From contig CAMDEM010000008.1 in assembly GCA_945896675.1 (NCBI GenBank), positions 1-64,000 of the forward strand: a stretch of 64,000 bases of DNA, in the 5' to 3' direction. Below, one piece after another: positions 45,875-56,226 of the stretch. The stretch comes from Cyanobium sp. NIES-981 (lineage in GTDB: Bacteria; Cyanobacteriota; Cyanobacteriia; PCC-6307; Cyanobiaceae). The translations under genes and the position numbers were made by a program. The notes beneath the pieces were generated by a model, which worked only from the letters and a program-made list of their open reading frames with translations, was not told where the DNA came from and ran no database searches. The stretch's first letter is position 1. Every line of letters begins with the position of its first letter.

Positions 45875-47947
45875 TTAGGGCGTGGGGGGGGCGGCCACAG
45901 GCGGTGGCGGCATGCTGGGCGGATTGGCTGGGGTGGCGGGGCCAGAGCTGCTGCCTGGCTGGCTGACTGGTTGGGGCACGATCACCGCAGGCCCATCGCT
46001 GGGCGTGCCCTCGGGGATGGGGGCTAGGGGCCTAGCGGCGGGCGCTTCTGCGGGGTACCCGCCTGGAGGTGAGTACGTCTCCTGGTAGACCGCTCGCGCT
46101 GGGGCCGGTTTCTTGTCGCCTTTGTAGGTGGTGTTGAGCACCGGCCGCGGCGGGAACTGGCGCACCGGCAGGGTTTTGGTGATCGGCTCCATGAACGCCC
46201 GCCAGGCGTAGGTAGCCACCACGCTGGTATCAGTGGTGGGTTGGTTGCTGTCGTAGCCGAGCCACACGCCGGTGGTGAGTTGGGGGATGGAGCCGATGAA
46301 CCAGAGGTCACGGCCCCCTTCCGAGGTGCCGGTTTTGCCGGCTACGGGCCGATTCGGCAGGGCTGCCCCACCGCCGGTTCCATTCGTTACCACCTGCTGA
46401 AGCATCCAGAGCATGGTGTTGGCGATGTCGCTATCCACGGCGCGGCTGCCCCGGTCGCCGTCCACCCGGCGGCTCCAGAGCAATTCGCCATTGGGGCCAA
46501 GGATCTCTTCAAAGGGTGTGGCTTTCACATAGATGCCGCTGTTGTTGATGGCGGCATAGGCGGTGGTCATGTCGAGCAGGGTTTGCTCGTAGGCGCCGAT
46601 GGCAAGGGGATAGAAGTGGCCGAGCTCGTGGGTGAGTCCAACGCCCAAACTCTTGGCGGTCTCAATCACCTTGTCGAAGCCCAGTTGCTGCAGCAGGCCC
46701 ACCGCCACGGTGTTGAGGGAGTTCTGCATCGCCCCCACCAGGGTGATCGTGCCGAGGTAGCGGTTGCCGAAGTTGCGCGGGCAGTAGCCGGCAAAGCAGC
46801 GGGGGGTATCGACCACGATCCGCTCGGGGCGCATCCCCTCTTTCAGGGCCGTGAGATAGACAAACAACTTGAAGGTGGATCCCGGTGAGCGCAGGGCATC
46901 CACGGCGCGGTTGAACTGGCTCTTGGCAAAGTCCTTGCCGCCCACCATCGCCCGCACCAGGCCGGTGCCCGGCTCCATCGCCACCAGGGCCCCCTCCATC
47001 TCGCCGGGGGCGTAGGTGTCGATGGCTTTCTGGGCCTGGGCTTGCCAGGCCAGATTCAAGCTGCTTTTCACGGTGAGACCGCCCACTTCCAGTTGCTCTT
47101 TGCTGAGCACCTTCGGCAGTTGCTGCTGCACCCAGCTCGTGAAGTAGGGCGCCTGGCTGAGGAAGTACTTGGGTTCGGCCGGCTTGAGCTCCAGGGGCGT
47201 CGCGTTGGCCTGGGCCTGCTCGGCAGCACTGATAAAGCCCGCCTCCGCCATGCGGCGCAGCACCACGGTGCGGCGTTCGAGGGCGAGATCCGGATTCACC
47301 AGGGGGGAATACACCGAGGGCGCTGGCGGCAGGCCAGCGATGAGGGCGGCTTCGCTGAGGGTGAGTTGGGCGGGGGTTTTAGAGAAGTAGATCCAGGCCG
47401 CATCGGCCACGCCATAGGCGCTGGAGCCGAGGTACACCACATTGAGGTACTCGGTGAGGATCTGCTGCTTGCTGAGTTGGCGCTCCAGTTTTCCTGCGAG
47501 CGCCAATTCCGCCAGTTTGCGGACCACGGTGCGCTCTTGGCTGAGGAAAACCGTGCGGGCCAGCTGTTGGGTAATGGTGCTGCCCCCTTCCTCCACGGAG
47601 TGCTTGGTGATGTTGCGCACCATGGCCCGGCCAATGCCCATCGGATCGATGCCGTTGTGCTGGTAGAAACGGCGATCTTCCGCGGCAATAAACGCCCGCT
47701 CAACGAGGGGCGGCGTGGAACCTGTGGTGAGTTTCTCCCGGGTTGCCGGCCCGATTTTTTGCACCACCTGGCCGTCGGCCGAGAGGATGGTGAGTGTGCC
47801 GGGACGGTTGAAGGCACTAATCCCCCGGGCATCGGGAAGGAGTTGGTCGAAACCGGCAATCAGAGCCGCTTGGCCGAAAGCAACCCCACTGCCGATGGCG
47901 GCGGCCAGCAGGCCACTGCGGATCAGACGGCGCCGACGCTGACTCAC
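45875..47947 (-). CDS. Class A penicillin-binding protein (PBP1A type)
   Basis: A 690-aa bifunctional peptidoglycan synthase. Short cytoplasmic basic N-terminus, one TM helix (about residues 10-32), GT51 glycosyltransferase domain with catalytic E90 in AAEDRRFYQHNGID and EGGSTITQQLARTVFLS, then transpeptidase domain with S357-T-F-K (SPGSTFKL), the SLN motif (MQNSLNTVAV) and K538-T-G. The C-terminal 90 residues are Pro/Ala-rich and disordered. GTG at 47947 begins one base after the chlG stop; the frame is open further upstream inside chlG. Confidence 0.95.
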   Translation of the reverse strand: MSQRRRRLIRSGLLAAAIGSGVAFGQAALIAGFDQLLPDARGISAFNRPGTLTILSADGQVVQKIGPATREKLTTGSTPPLVERAFIAAEDRRFYQHNGIDPMGIGRAMVRNITKHSVEEGGSTITQQLARTVFLSQERTVVRKLAELALAGKLERQLSKQQILTEYLNVVYLGSSAYGVADAAWIYFSKTPAQLTLSEAALIAGLPPAPSVYSPLVNPDLALERRTVVLRRMAEAGFISAAEQAQANATPLELKPAEPKYFLSQAPYFTSWVQQQLPKVLSKEQLEVGGLTVKSSLNLAWQAQAQKAIDTYAPGEMEGALVAMEPGTGLVRAMVGGKDFAKSQFNRAVDALRSPGSTFKLFVYLTALKEGMRPERIVVDTPRCFAGYCPRNFGNRYLGTITLVGAMQNSLNTVAVGLLQQLGFDKVIETAKSLGVGLTHELGHFYPLAIGAYEQTLLDMTTAYAAINNSGIYVKATPFEEILGPNGELLWSRRVDGDRGSRAVDSDIANTMLWMLQQVVTNGTGGGAALPNRPVAGKTGTSEGGRDLWFIGSIPQLTTGVWLGYDSNQPTTDTSVVATYAWRAFMEPITKTLPVRQFPPRPVLNTTYKGDKKPAPARAVYQETYSPPGGYPAEAPAARPLAPIPEGTPSDGPAVIVPQPVSQPGSSSGPATPANPPSMPPPPVAAPPTP

Positions 47948-47948
47948 A

Positions 47949-48929
47949 TCACGCCACCAAGCCGCTGTGACCAATGGCCAAGGCGGTGACCAGCATCCCC
48001 AACACCAGGAACGGTTGGGCACTGGCCTGGTATTTGACGTCGAAGGCCACCGGATCGCGCAACAGCCAAATGTCCTGGAAGGTCATTTGGGGCACAATCA
48101 ACAGCACCAGCAGCACGGCTGAAAAGTGCTGGCCGATGGCGATCAGGACGGCCACCATGGCCAGTTGGAACAGATCAATCATTCCGGCGCTGATCCAGCT
48201 GGCCCTCTCGATGCCAAAGGCCACCGGCAGGGATTGCAGGCCCATGGCCCGATCCCCTTCCACGCTCTTGAAATCATTGACCACGGCAATGCCAAGGCCC
48301 GCCAACGAGTAGGCCAGGGTGAGGATCGCGGTGGTCCAGGTGAGGTGGCCAAACAGGGCTTGGCCTGCCCACCAAGGCAAGGCGATGTAGCTGGCTCCGA
48401 GGGCGTAGTTACCGAGCCATCCGTTTTGCTTCAGCTTCAGCGGCGGTGCCGAATAGATGAAGCTCACAAACGAGCCGCCGAGGGCCAGCAGAAACAGCAC
48501 CGGAGTGGAGTGGGCCGCCCACACATCCAGGCCGTAGGCCACTCCAAGGCCGGACAGCAGCAAGACCCAGATTTGCAGCTTCACCTGCCCCAGGGGAATG
48601 GCCCCCGATGGAATGGGCCGATAGGGCTCGTTGATCGCGTCGATGTCGCGGTCGTAGTAGTCGTTGATGGTCTGGGTGTAGCCGGCGAGCAGGGGCCCAC
48701 TCATCACCATGCAGGCGATCGAAGCGCCCACTTCAGGCAGGCGCCAGTGGAAGTTTCCGGAGGCCGCGGCACCACAGAGCACCCCCCAGATCAGGGGAAT
48801 CCATGTGACCGGCTTCATCAGTTGGAGCCGGATTTTCCAGATGTTGCTGGTGCCGCTGGCACCTTTCATGCCCAGAAGCTGGCGGGCTCCGCCGCCGCTG
48901 ATCGCCTCAGGATTAGGGCTGTTGGTCAA
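47949..48929 (-). CDS. chlG: Chlorophyll synthase ChlG
   Basis: A 326-aa thylakoid UbiA-family prenyltransferase that esterifies chlorophyllide with phytyl or geranylgeranyl diphosphate, the last step of chlorophyll synthesis. Seen: [20 protein letters not shown] near the N-terminus, the [20 protein letters not shown]g-diphosphate motif (NDxxDxxxD), and the second [20 protein letters not shown] motif; about nine membrane helices. Start TTG 48929; an in-frame ATG 20 codons later is less likely because the conserved [10 protein letters not shown] precedes it. Confidence 0.97.
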   Translation of the reverse strand: MTNSPNPEAISGGGARQLLGMKGASGTSNIWKIRLQLMKPVTWIPLIWGVLCGAAASGNFHWRLPEVGASIACMVMSGPLLAGYTQTINDYYDRDIDAINEPYRPIPSGAIPLGQVKLQIWVLLLSGLGVAYGLDVWAAHSTPVLFLLALGGSFVSFIYSAPPLKLKQNGWLGNYALGASYIALPWWAGQALFGHLTWTTAILTLAYSLAGLGIAVVNDFKSVEGDRAMGLQSLPVAFGIERASWISAGMIDLFQLAMVAVLIAIGQHFSAVLLVLLIVPQMTFQDIWLLRDPVAFDVKYQASAQPFLVLGMLVTALAIGHSGLVA

Positions 48930-48938
48930 CGCAGGGAC

Positions 48939-49163
48939 TCAGGCGAGGGCGATTTCGTCTTCAAAAAACCAGGCTTGCTGGCCATTGGCGAGTTGCACGA
49001 CAACGCCGATGCCCTTGCCATCAACGGTGCGGAAACCGGTCACGGTGCAGAGGGGATCAGCCTTGAGGGCTTCCACCATCTCGGCGGAAATGCGGTCCCG
49101 AACCCGGGTGATCCGCACCGTAGAGCCAACATTCACGGAACCCGTGGTGGCAGCCTGGGACAT
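48939..49163 (-). CDS. petP: PetP-like cytochrome b6f subunit (DUF2862)
   Basis: A 74-aa soluble protein: [20 protein letters not shown], then [19 protein letters not shown] and the C-terminal [10 protein letters not shown] typical of DUF2862/PetP, an SH3-like small subunit attached to the stromal side of cytochrome b6f in cyanobacteria that influences linear electron flow. ATG at 49163 chosen; the frame extends 36 codons upstream into hisF. Nine nt upstream of chlG on the same strand, so probably co-transcribed. Confidence 0.8.
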   Translation of the reverse strand: MSQAATTGSVNVGSTVRITRVRDRISAEMVEALKADPLCTVTGFRTVDGKGIGVVVQLANGQQAWFFEDEIALA

Positions 49164-49206
49164 GGCTGGCGCAACTGGAAAGTGGCGCAACACTAACAGT
49201 GAGCTC

Positions 49207-49998
49207 ATGGTTGCCAAACGGATCATTCCTTGTCTTGACGTCGCCGACGGGCGGGTGGTGAAGGGAGTCAATTTTGTGGGCCTCCGCGATGCTGGCGACC
49301 CCGTGGAGCTGGCTTGCCGCTACAGCGCCTCTGGGGCCGATGAACTGGTGTTCCTTGACATTGCCGCCAGCCATCAAGGCCGGGCCACCTTGGTGGACCT
49401 GGTGCGCCGCACCGCTGAAGCCGTGACCATCCCCTTCACCGTGGGCGGTGGCATCAGCAGCGTGGAGGGCATCACCGCCTTGCTGCGGGCCGGTGCCGAC
49501 AAGGTGAGCCTGAATTCCTCGGCCGTGCGGGATCCGGAGTTGGTGTCGCGGGGGGCCGAGCGCTTTGGCTGTCAATGCATCGTGGTGGCCATTGATGCCC
49601 GCCGCCGCCAGGGGGCTACGCCCGGCTGGGATGTGTATGTCAAGGGCGGCCGCGAGAACACTGGCCTGGATGCGGTGGCCTGGGCCCGCCAGGTGGTGGC
49701 CCTGGGTGCGGGCGAGATCCTGCTCACCTCCATGGATGGCGATGGCACCCAGGCGGGCTATGAGCTCAACCTCACCCGGGCCGTCGCTGAAGCGGTGGAC
49801 GTGCCGGTGATTGCCTCCGGCGGCGCCGGCTGCATCGACCACATCGCCCGGGCCCTCGACATGGGTCCCGGGGGGGGCAAGGCTTCAGCGGCCCTGTTGG
49901 CCTCCTTGTTGCACGACGGCGTTCTCACCGTGGGCGAGATCAAGGCCGATCTCCTGGCCCGGGGCCTGCCCATTCGCCCCGTGATTGCCGCATCCTGA
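49207..49998 (+). CDS. hisF: Imidazole glycerol phosphate synthase cyclase subunit HisF
   Basis: A 263-aa (beta/alpha)8 enzyme of histidine synthesis that uses ammonia from HisH to make imidazole glycerol phosphate and AICAR. Catalytic D11 ([15 protein letters not shown]) and Asp of VVAIDARRR (about residue 130) are present, with phosphate-binding GGG and ASGGAG loops. ATG at 49207; divergent from petP with a 43-nt shared control region. hisH is not in the window. Confidence 0.97.
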   Translation: MVAKRIIPCLDVADGRVVKGVNFVGLRDAGDPVELACRYSASGADELVFLDIAASHQGRATLVDLVRRTAEAVTIPFTVGGGISSVEGITALLRAGADKVSLNSSAVRDPELVSRGAERFGCQCIVVAIDARRRQGATPGWDVYVKGGRENTGLDAVAWARQVVALGAGEILLTSMDGDGTQAGYELNLTRAVAEAVDVPVIASGGAGCIDHIARALDMGPGGGKASAALLASLLHDGVLTVGEIKADLLARGLPIRPVIAAS

Positions 49999-50027
49999 AG
50001 GGCCTAGGGCTCTGGCGTGCCTGTGTC

Positions 50028-50354
50028 ATGGCTCGTTACATTGACCCAGTGACGACCCTTCAAGCCCTACCCCCGTCTGCCTTTACGGTCATCGGCCTGC
50101 TGATGGTGGTCGCTGTGGTGGCGTTGGTGGCCTGGGCCTTGCAGTTGATGCAAGCTGCCACCGACACCAAGGAATTTTCGTTGATGTTGGCGGGCTGCAT
50201 GGTCTGCTCCGCCGCGGTGGGTCTTGCCACCGTGATGGTGCTTACCTTGAACAGCCCCGATCGACTCGAGGCTCGGGGGTTGATGGTTGCCGTTGAAAGC
50301 GAGGCCGGCATCAGCCTCGATTCCATAGTGTTGCCCTGGGATGGGCAGCTTTAA
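50028..50354 (+). CDS. Two-helix membrane protein of unknown function
   Basis: A 108-aa protein: short N-terminus, TM helices at about residues 19-43 and 52-74 (with MLAGCMVCSAAVGLATVMVL) and a soluble acidic tail. Its last 14 nt overlap the start of the menG gene, so the two are coupled. No family recognised; similar proteins before menG/ubiE seem usual in picocyanobacteria. Confidence 0.65.
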   Translation: MARYIDPVTTLQALPPSAFTVIGLLMVVAVVALVAWALQLMQAATDTKEFSLMLAGCMVCSAAVGLATVMVLTLNSPDRLEARGLMVAVESEAGISLDSIVLPWDGQL

Positions 50355-51063
50355 GCCAGGCGATCCGGCCGCTGTCGAGTCGCTGTTCGACCAGATTGCC
50401 CCCCGCTACGACCTGCTCAACGACCTTTTGAGCCTGGGCCTGCATCGGGTCTGGAAGCGCCAGGCGGTGGCTTGGTTGCAGCCCAGGCCAGGCCAGAAGC
50501 TTCTTGATCTGTGCTGCGGCACCGGCGACTTGGCCCTGGTGCTGGCCCCGAAGGTGCGGCCCGGGGGGGCGGTGGTGGGGATCGATGCGGCCGGGGCGCC
50601 GTTGCAGGTGGCGGCAGGGCGCTCTGCCCGCCAGAGCTGGCTCAACATCCAGTGGCAGCAGGGGGATGCCCTGGCTACGGGCCTGCCCGCAGCCAGCTTC
50701 GATGGGGGCGTGATGGCCTACGGCCTGCGCAATTTGGCCGATCCAGGCCAGGGTCTGGGCGAGCTGCGGCGCCTGCTGAAGCCCGGCGCCCGCGCCGCCG
50801 TGCTCGATTTCAACCGGCCCGATCCTGGCCGCCAAGGCGCCGAGCTCACGGCCAGCTTCCAACGGTTTTACCTGCGCCGGTTGGTGGTGCCGGCGGCCGA
50901 GCGCTTTGGCGCCCGGGAGAACTACGCCTACCTGGAGGCCAGCCTGGAGCGGTTCCCCACGGGGGCTGCCCAGCAGCAGTTGGCCGAGGTGGCTGGCTTT
51001 TCCCGCAGCCAGCACCGGCTCCTGGCGGGGGGGCAGATGGGCATTTTGGAGCTGGTGGCCTGA
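50341..51063 (+). CDS. menG: Phylloquinone methyltransferase MenG (UbiE family)
   Basis: A 240-aa SAM-dependent methyltransferase. [24 protein letters not shown] and [13 protein letters not shown] are the UbiE/MenG signatures, with YGLRNLADP later. In cyanobacteria this enzyme methylates demethylphylloquinone in the last step of phylloquinone synthesis for photosystem I. ATG at 50341 overlaps the upstream membrane-protein gene. Confidence 0.93.
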   Translation: MGSFKPGDPAAVESLFDQIAPRYDLLNDLLSLGLHRVWKRQAVAWLQPRPGQKLLDLCCGTGDLALVLAPKVRPGGAVVGIDAAGAPLQVAAGRSARQSWLNIQWQQGDALATGLPAASFDGGVMAYGLRNLADPGQGLGELRRLLKPGARAAVLDFNRPDPGRQGAELTASFQRFYLRRLVVPAAERFGARENYAYLEASLERFPTGAAQQQLAEVAGFSRSQHRLLAGGQMGILELVA

Positions 51064-51071
51064 CCGTCAGA

Positions 51072-52016
51072 ATGGCTGGCACAGAAGGTCCAGCCCGCTC
51101 CGTGCATTTCCAGGACATCATCGCCACCCTGAATCGCTTTTGGGCTGACCAGGGCTGCCTGATCCTCCAGCCCTACGACACCGAGAAGGGGGCAGGCACG
51201 ATGAGCCCCCACACGGTGCTGCGCGCCATTGGCCCCGAGCCCTGGGCGGTGGCCTATCCGGAGCCCTGCCGCCGGCCCACCGATGGCCGCTACGGCGATA
51301 ACCCCAACCGGGCCCAGCACTATTTCCAATACCAGGTGCTGATCAAGCCATCTCCAGATGGCATCCAGGAGACCTATCTGGCTTCCCTGGAAGCCCTGGG
51401 CATCCGCGCCAAGGACCACGACTTTCGCTTCGTTGAAGACAACTGGGAATCACCAACCCTTGGGGCCTGGGGTGTGGGTTGGGAGGTGTGGCTCGATGGC
51501 ATGGAGGTGACCCAGTTCACCTATTTCCAGCAGTGCGGCGGCATCGATTGCCGGCCCGTATCCATCGAGATCACCTATGGCCTCGAGCGCCTGGCCATGT
51601 ATCTGCAAGATGTGGAAAGCATCTGGGATCTGTCTTGGGATGGTCGGCGCAGCTACGGCGACATCTGGTTGCCCTTTGAGAAGGGCCACTGCACCTACAA
51701 CTTCGAAGCTTCCAATCCCGAACGCCTGACCCAGCTGTTCGCCCTGTACGAAGCCGAAGCGGCGGATCTGGTGGCCAAGAAGCTCCCGGCACCCGCCCTG
51801 GATTTTGTGCTCAAGTGCAGCCACACCTTCAACCTGCTCGAGGCCCGGGGCGTCATCTCGGTAACCGAGCGCACCGCCACCATTGGCCGGATCCGCAACC
51901 TGGCCCGCCAGGTGGCAGAAGCCTGGTTCGCCGAACGCCGGGCGCTGGGCTTCCCGTTGATGGAGGCGGACAAACGCCAAGCCTGGTTTGAGGCCCATCC
52001 CGAGGCGGCTGGGTGA
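51072..52016 (+). CDS. glyQ: Glycyl-tRNA synthetase alpha subunit
   Basis: A 314-aa catalytic subunit of the tetrameric bacterial GlyRS. The opening [20 protein letters not shown] and [40 protein letters not shown] and [13 protein letters not shown] are highly conserved. The frame is open far upstream through menG, but ATG 51072, 9 nt after the menG stop, matches the family start. glyS is not in the window. Confidence 0.97.
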   Translation: MAGTEGPARSVHFQDIIATLNRFWADQGCLILQPYDTEKGAGTMSPHTVLRAIGPEPWAVAYPEPCRRPTDGRYGDNPNRAQHYFQYQVLIKPSPDGIQETYLASLEALGIRAKDHDFRFVEDNWESPTLGAWGVGWEVWLDGMEVTQFTYFQQCGGIDCRPVSIEITYGLERLAMYLQDVESIWDLSWDGRRSYGDIWLPFEKGHCTYNFEASNPERLTQLFALYEAEAADLVAKKLPAPALDFVLKCSHTFNLLEARGVISVTERTATIGRIRNLARQVAEAWFAERRALGFPLMEADKRQAWFEAHPEAAG

Positions 52017-52064
52017 TGGTGCTGGGTGGGAACCCTGGAGGGCTGATGCACCTGGGGTTCGGAG

Positions 52065-54044
52065 ATGGCAGAAAGGCTGGCGGGCCAGGGACTGCGCCGG
52101 TGGATCTGGGGGCTTGCCTTGGCTCTGCTGCTGCTGCGCACGGTGGTGATCGCCGCGACCCCTCCCCATCCGAGCGCCGGGGATCCGGCCCTGTTGCTGC
52201 CTGAGGCCAGCGGTTCGCTGCCGATCAGCCTGGAAGGTCGCCTGGTGGCCGATCCGTCCCCGATTGGCCTCGGCCAAGCTTGCCGGGCGTTGCTCCAGCT
52301 GCCGAAGGGCCGCACGGAGTTGCGCTTTCGCCCTTGCCCCGAGCTGCAGCAGGGCTGGCAGGTGCGCGCGACGGGGACGTTGAAGCGTCCCCAAGCCTCG
52401 CCCCATCCGCTGCTAGCGGCCCCGGCGGAGCGCTTGGCCCGCCAGGGGGCCTTCAGCCAGTTGCAGGTGGAGCAACTCCAGGTGCTGGGCCGGCCGGCAA
52501 CGCCGATTGCCGATCTGCGCCGGCGCATGGCGGCCACCTTGCTGGAGCAGGCGGGAGCTGCTCGCGGTGGGGTTTTGGCCGCCTTGGTGCTGGGGAGTGC
52601 CGTGGTGCCGGTGCCGCTGGACGTGCGGGATGCCTTCCGCGCCGCGGGGCTGTCCCATGCCTTGGCCGCCAGTGGCTTTCACCTCAGCGTGTTGCTCGGG
52701 GCGGTGATGCCCTTGGGCCGACGGCTGGCTAGGCCGTTGCGCTTGGCCTTGGCGTTTGGAGCGATGGGGCTGTTTGTGCTGTTGGCGGGGCCCCAGCCTT
52801 CGGTGCTGCGGGCTGTGTTGATGGGCGCCATCGCCCTGGTGATCTTGGAGGGGGGGTGGCGAGCCAAGCCCATTGGGATCCTGCTGGCCAGTGTGGTGGC
52901 GCTGTTGTTGGTGGTTCCGGGCTGGCTGCTGGATGTGGGGTTTCAGCTCAGCGTGATGGCCACCGCTGGCTTGATGGTGTCGGCGCGGCCGCTGGAGCAG
53001 GCCCTGGCCGATCGGCTGCCGAAGGTTGTGCCGGGTTGGTTTGCGGGGGCTTTGGCCGTTCCCTTGGCGGCATCGCTGTGGACCCTTCCCCTGCAGCTGC
53101 TGCATTTCGGCGTGGTGCCGAGCTACGCGGTGCCGGCCAATCTGGTGGTGACTCCCCTGCTCACCCCCATCACCCTGGGGGCCATGGCCCTGGCTTGCCT
53201 GGCGGTGCTTGTGCCGCCCCTGGTGCCCCTGGCCTGCGGCCCGGTGGCCTGGCTTTGTGGGGTGTTGCTGGCGGTGGTGCGCTGGTTTGCCGGTTTGCCG
53301 ATGGCCCAATGGCAACTGGGGAAAGCCTCGCCGGGGTTGGTGCTGCTGTTTTCCCTTGCGCTGGCGGCCTTGGCCCTTCCTGGTTTTGCTCCGCGATGGC
53401 GGCGCCTGGGCCTGGCCCTACTGGCCTTGGTGATGGCCTTGCACCTTGGTTGGCTGGGCTCCGATCGGTTGTTGCTGGTGCACCAGGGGCGTCTGGATGT
53501 GCTGGTGGCGCGCCACCAGGGTCGGGGGGCCTTGGTGAGCTTGCAAGGGGATGGCTTCAGCTGCCAGACGGCCCAGAACCTGGCCAAAGGCCTGGGGGTG
53601 CAGCGGTTGGATTGGTCCCTCGTGCTTGATCCCGTGCCCCCCACCAATCCCGATTGCTGGCACCAGAACACGGCCATGCTGCTGACATCGGGCGAGGGCA
53701 GTCGGCCCTTGGAGCCGGGGGAAACCCTGGCGAGCCCGGGGCTGGCAGCGACGGCGGTGGCGGTCGATAGCCGGGGCGTGCAGCTGCAGGTTGGCCGTGC
53801 CCATTGGTTGTTGTTGCCCGATCGCCAGGCGCTCTGGAGTTGGCGCGACCAACACGACCAGTCCCAGGCAAGGCCCGCGTGGGATGGGGTGTGGCTGGGT
53901 TTTCGGCCACGCCCCCGCGAGCGCGAGTGGCTGGAGCGTCAGGGGGTGAAGCAGGTGTGGCTGAGTGGGGATCGGCCACTCCATTGGCCCAGGCCGTGGG
54001 CTGCCAGCGGAGCCAGTGGATCCCTGGAAGCGGGCTTGGCCTAG
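52065..54044 (+). CDS. comEC: ComEC/Rec2-family DNA uptake channel with degenerate C-terminal domain
   Basis: A 659-aa inner-membrane protein that forms the channel for single-stranded DNA in natural transformation. Residues 1-30 hold the first hydrophobic segment, 45-135 an OB-like DUF4131 region, and 160-440 the competence domain with many helices (LAASGFHLSVLLGAVMPLGR, the GxSGxH-type motif). The C-terminal 200 residues are laid out like the metallo-beta-lactamase domain of ComEC but show no HxHxDH, so the nuclease part is probably inactive. ATG at 52065. Confidence 0.85.
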   Translation: MAERLAGQGLRRWIWGLALALLLLRTVVIAATPPHPSAGDPALLLPEASGSLPISLEGRLVADPSPIGLGQACRALLQLPKGRTELRFRPCPELQQGWQVRATGTLKRPQASPHPLLAAPAERLARQGAFSQLQVEQLQVLGRPATPIADLRRRMAATLLEQAGAARGGVLAALVLGSAVVPVPLDVRDAFRAAGLSHALAASGFHLSVLLGAVMPLGRRLARPLRLALAFGAMGLFVLLAGPQPSVLRAVLMGAIALVILEGGWRAKPIGILLASVVALLLVVPGWLLDVGFQLSVMATAGLMVSARPLEQALADRLPKVVPGWFAGALAVPLAASLWTLPLQLLHFGVVPSYAVPANLVVTPLLTPITLGAMALACLAVLVPPLVPLACGPVAWLCGVLLAVVRWFAGLPMAQWQLGKASPGLVLLFSLALAALALPGFAPRWRRLGLALLALVMALHLGWLGSDRLLLVHQGRLDVLVARHQGRGALVSLQGDGFSCQTAQNLAKGLGVQRLDWSLVLDPVPPTNPDCWHQNTAMLLTSGEGSRPLEPGETLASPGLAATAVAVDSRGVQLQVGRAHWLLLPDRQALWSWRDQHDQSQARPAWDGVWLGFRPRPREREWLERQGVKQVWLSGDRPLHWPRPWAASGASGSLEAGLA

Positions 54045-54098
54045 TCGATCCTTAAAGTGACGCAAGCCCTCGGGCTGCTCCCGCCCTGCGGCGAGCTT

Positions 54099-54183
54099 GG
54101 AGAGGTGGCTGAGTGGTCGAAAGCGAACGACTCGAAATCGTTTGAAGGGAAACCTTCCGTGGGTTCGAATCCCACCCTCTCCG
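54099..54183 (+). tRNA. tRNA-Ser (anticodon CGA)
   Basis: An 85-nt class II tRNA with long variable arm: acceptor GGAGAGG pairs with CCTCTCC, anticodon loop CTCGAAA (CGA), variable stem GAAGGGAAACCTTC, T arm GTGGG-TTCGAAT-CCCAC, discriminator G. CCA is not encoded. It marks the left edge of the accessory-looking region. Confidence 0.97.
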
Positions 54184-54222
54184 TTTCCAGTTCCCAAAGG
54201 GCCTGTGCGCCCGATGCCATCT

Positions 54223-55053
54223 CTAGCGCAATTCCAAAATCGCCAACCGCGCATCGATGCTGAGGGCGTGGGACAGGATTCTTTCTCCCCGATCCCAGGC
54301 ACAGCGCCTTGAGAGGAGTTCCAAATCATCAAACCAGCTCGCCTTCGTCATCTGCCCACCATGCAAGCGAATGTGGTACACAAAGTCGTCGATTAAGACG
54401 CCTGGAGCCATACAGGTCACGGCGATCATCATGCCGATATCTTCTCCCTGGGACAGGCCCATCCAGCCCCCAGCCCGTTTCAAGAGATTGGTTTCGACCA
54501 GCAAGGTTGTGGGTCCAAGAGGAATGCTGGCACCCGGCTCAGGCCAGGCACGCCAAACGTCTCCAGGCAAACAGGATCCTGCGGGCAGGATCTGGGGATC
54601 AGATTTGAAGTCGTCGGTGCAATAACCAGCGGACCAAAGGGCCTCGGGCTGCTGGTGGATTGCGCTCAGCCTTTTATCGAGCGACTGAGGGTAAAGCCAG
54701 TCGTCATCGTCGGCGCTGGTAATCCAATCACCTCGGGCAACAACAAGGCCCAGATTGCGGGCTGCGGATTGACCAATCTGGCGTTTGGTAGCAAGGACGG
54801 TTGCTCGATCAGCCAACTCCTTAGGGATGTTGTTAGTGCTGTTGCCGTCAACAACAATCACATGTTCAACATTACAGCGATTCTCTGTGAGGCTCTGATT
54901 CAGTTCAACCAACATCCCCAACCTGTCAGGCAATAGCCTGGTGGGGGTAATCACACTGACAGTTTCTGGAATGTGCCGACGCTTTTCCTGGCCCTCCAGC
55001 TTAGCCGACCCAAGAGACTCCACCAAAAGGATTCCGCTTCCCAGCAGTTGCAC
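54223..55053 (-). CDS. GT2-type glycosyltransferase
   Basis: A 276-aa GT-A fold glycosyltransferase. VSVITPTRLLPDRLGMLVEL at residues 32-51 is the nucleotide-binding start, VIVVDGNSTN the second strand, IGQSAARNLGLVVARGDWIT the conserved helix, and D115-D118 (SADDDDWLY) the DxD metal motif. It lacks membrane helices and probably adds a sugar to cell-surface glycans. Start GTG at 55053; the first 25 residues may not be native. It stands alone next to tRNA-Ser. Confidence 0.85.
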   Translation of the reverse strand: MQLLGSGILLVESLGSAKLEGQEKRRHIPETVSVITPTRLLPDRLGMLVELNQSLTENRCNVEHVIVVDGNSTNNIPKELADRATVLATKRQIGQSAARNLGLVVARGDWITSADDDDWLYPQSLDKRLSAIHQQPEALWSAGYCTDDFKSDPQILPAGSCLPGDVWRAWPEPGASIPLGPTTLLVETNLLKRAGGWMGLSQGEDIGMMIAVTCMAPGVLIDDFVYHIRLHGGQMTKASWFDDLELLSRRCAWDRGERILSHALSIDARLAILELR

Positions 55054-55133
55054 GGCCCATGCTCGTTTTATGACAAGCCCCCGTCAGGGCGAAATGCCAG
55101 CCATAGCTTGCTGGGGTTGTTACAGCCCACCCC

Positions 55134-55880
55134 ATGGCGACAAGTATTCCGATGGCCAAGAAATGTCTAGCGGAGCTGCTGGGCACCTTCTGGCTCGTGC
55201 TCGGCGGGTGCGGCAGCGCCGTCCTGGCAGCCAACTTCCCCTATGACAATGGGGCCGTCAATCCGCTTGGGCTTGGCTTTTTAGGCGTCGCCCTTGCCTT
55301 TGGCCTGACCCTGCTCACGATGGTCTATGCCATTGGCCCGATCTCGGGCTGTCACATCAACCCGGCGGTGAGCTTTGGCCTGTGGGCTGGGGGCCGCTTC
55401 AAGGGCTCACACCTGCTGCCCTACATCGTTGCCCAAGTTGTTGGCGGTGTTCTTGCCGGCGGCGTGATCAAGCTGGTTGCCAGCGGGAGACCTGGCTTTG
55501 TGCTGGCGGGTTCCAACCCCTTGGCCACCAATGGCTTTGGGCTCCACTCACCTGGAGGCTATGGATTCGTTGCAGCCCTGGTGATCGAAGTGGTGCTGAG
55601 CTGCTTCTTTCTGCTGATCATCATGGGCGCCACCCACCACCTAGCTCCAACTGGGTTTGCAGGTGTGGCCATCGGCCTATCTCTTACCCTGATTCACCTG
55701 ATCAGCATTCCTGTCACCAACACCTCGGTGAACCCGGCCCGAAGCACCGGTGTGGCCCTGTGGGTCGGGGGAGCGGCGACGGAGCAGTTGTGGCTGTTCT
55801 GGCTGGCACCCATTGTGGGTGCCCTGATTGGCGGCTGGATCTACCGCAACCTGCTGACAGCAGAGGTCACCAGCACATAG
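55134..55880 (+). CDS. aqpZ: Aquaporin Z
   Basis: A 248-aa water channel with six TM helices and two NPA half-helices (N76-P-A78 and N200-P-A202). The selectivity-filter positions read F56, H188, T197 and R203, the water-selective AqpZ set rather than a glycerol channel. ATG at 55134; a second ATG at codon 7 is possible. Confidence 0.95.
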   Translation: MATSIPMAKKCLAELLGTFWLVLGGCGSAVLAANFPYDNGAVNPLGLGFLGVALAFGLTLLTMVYAIGPISGCHINPAVSFGLWAGGRFKGSHLLPYIVAQVVGGVLAGGVIKLVASGRPGFVLAGSNPLATNGFGLHSPGGYGFVAALVIEVVLSCFFLLIIMGATHHLAPTGFAGVAIGLSLTLIHLISIPVTNTSVNPARSTGVALWVGGAATEQLWLFWLAPIVGALIGGWIYRNLLTAEVTST

Positions 55881-55889
55881 GTTGATGTC

Positions 55890-56177
55890 ATGAGGCTCCT
55901 TCCCGGCAAGCAGCGTCCCCAATGGTTGCGGATGGCTGCCCAGGTTGGGGCAGGAGCCCTCGTGGTGTCTGCGTTGATCAGCGCCCTGCCGGTGCTGTTG
56001 ATGGTCAGCCTGGTGACGGCATTGGCCCTGATCCCTACCTTGCGCCAGCTCCGTAAGGAGATGGACAAATCCGGGCTCGGGGCGGATGGTCCGGCCCGGG
56101 AACAGATGGTGGATATCACCCCCATCCACAGCCGTGTGGTTCGGAACGTCTGGGCCTTTTGGCGGCGTCAGCGCTAG
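55890..56177 (+). CDS. Small membrane protein of unknown function
   Basis: A 95-aa protein: basic N-terminus, hydrophobic helices at about residues 14-50 (AAQVGAGALVVSALISALPV, then LLMVSLVTALALI), then a charged soluble tail. It starts 9 nt after aqpZ and is probably co-transcribed. No family recognised. Confidence 0.6.
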   Translation: MRLLPGKQRPQWLRMAAQVGAGALVVSALISALPVLLMVSLVTALALIPTLRQLRKEMDKSGLGADGPAREQMVDITPIHSRVVRNVWAFWRRQR

Positions 56178-56226
56178 GAACCAGAGCCCAAAACCCGCAG
56201 ACCAAATCGCACAAAGCCCAAAGGTC

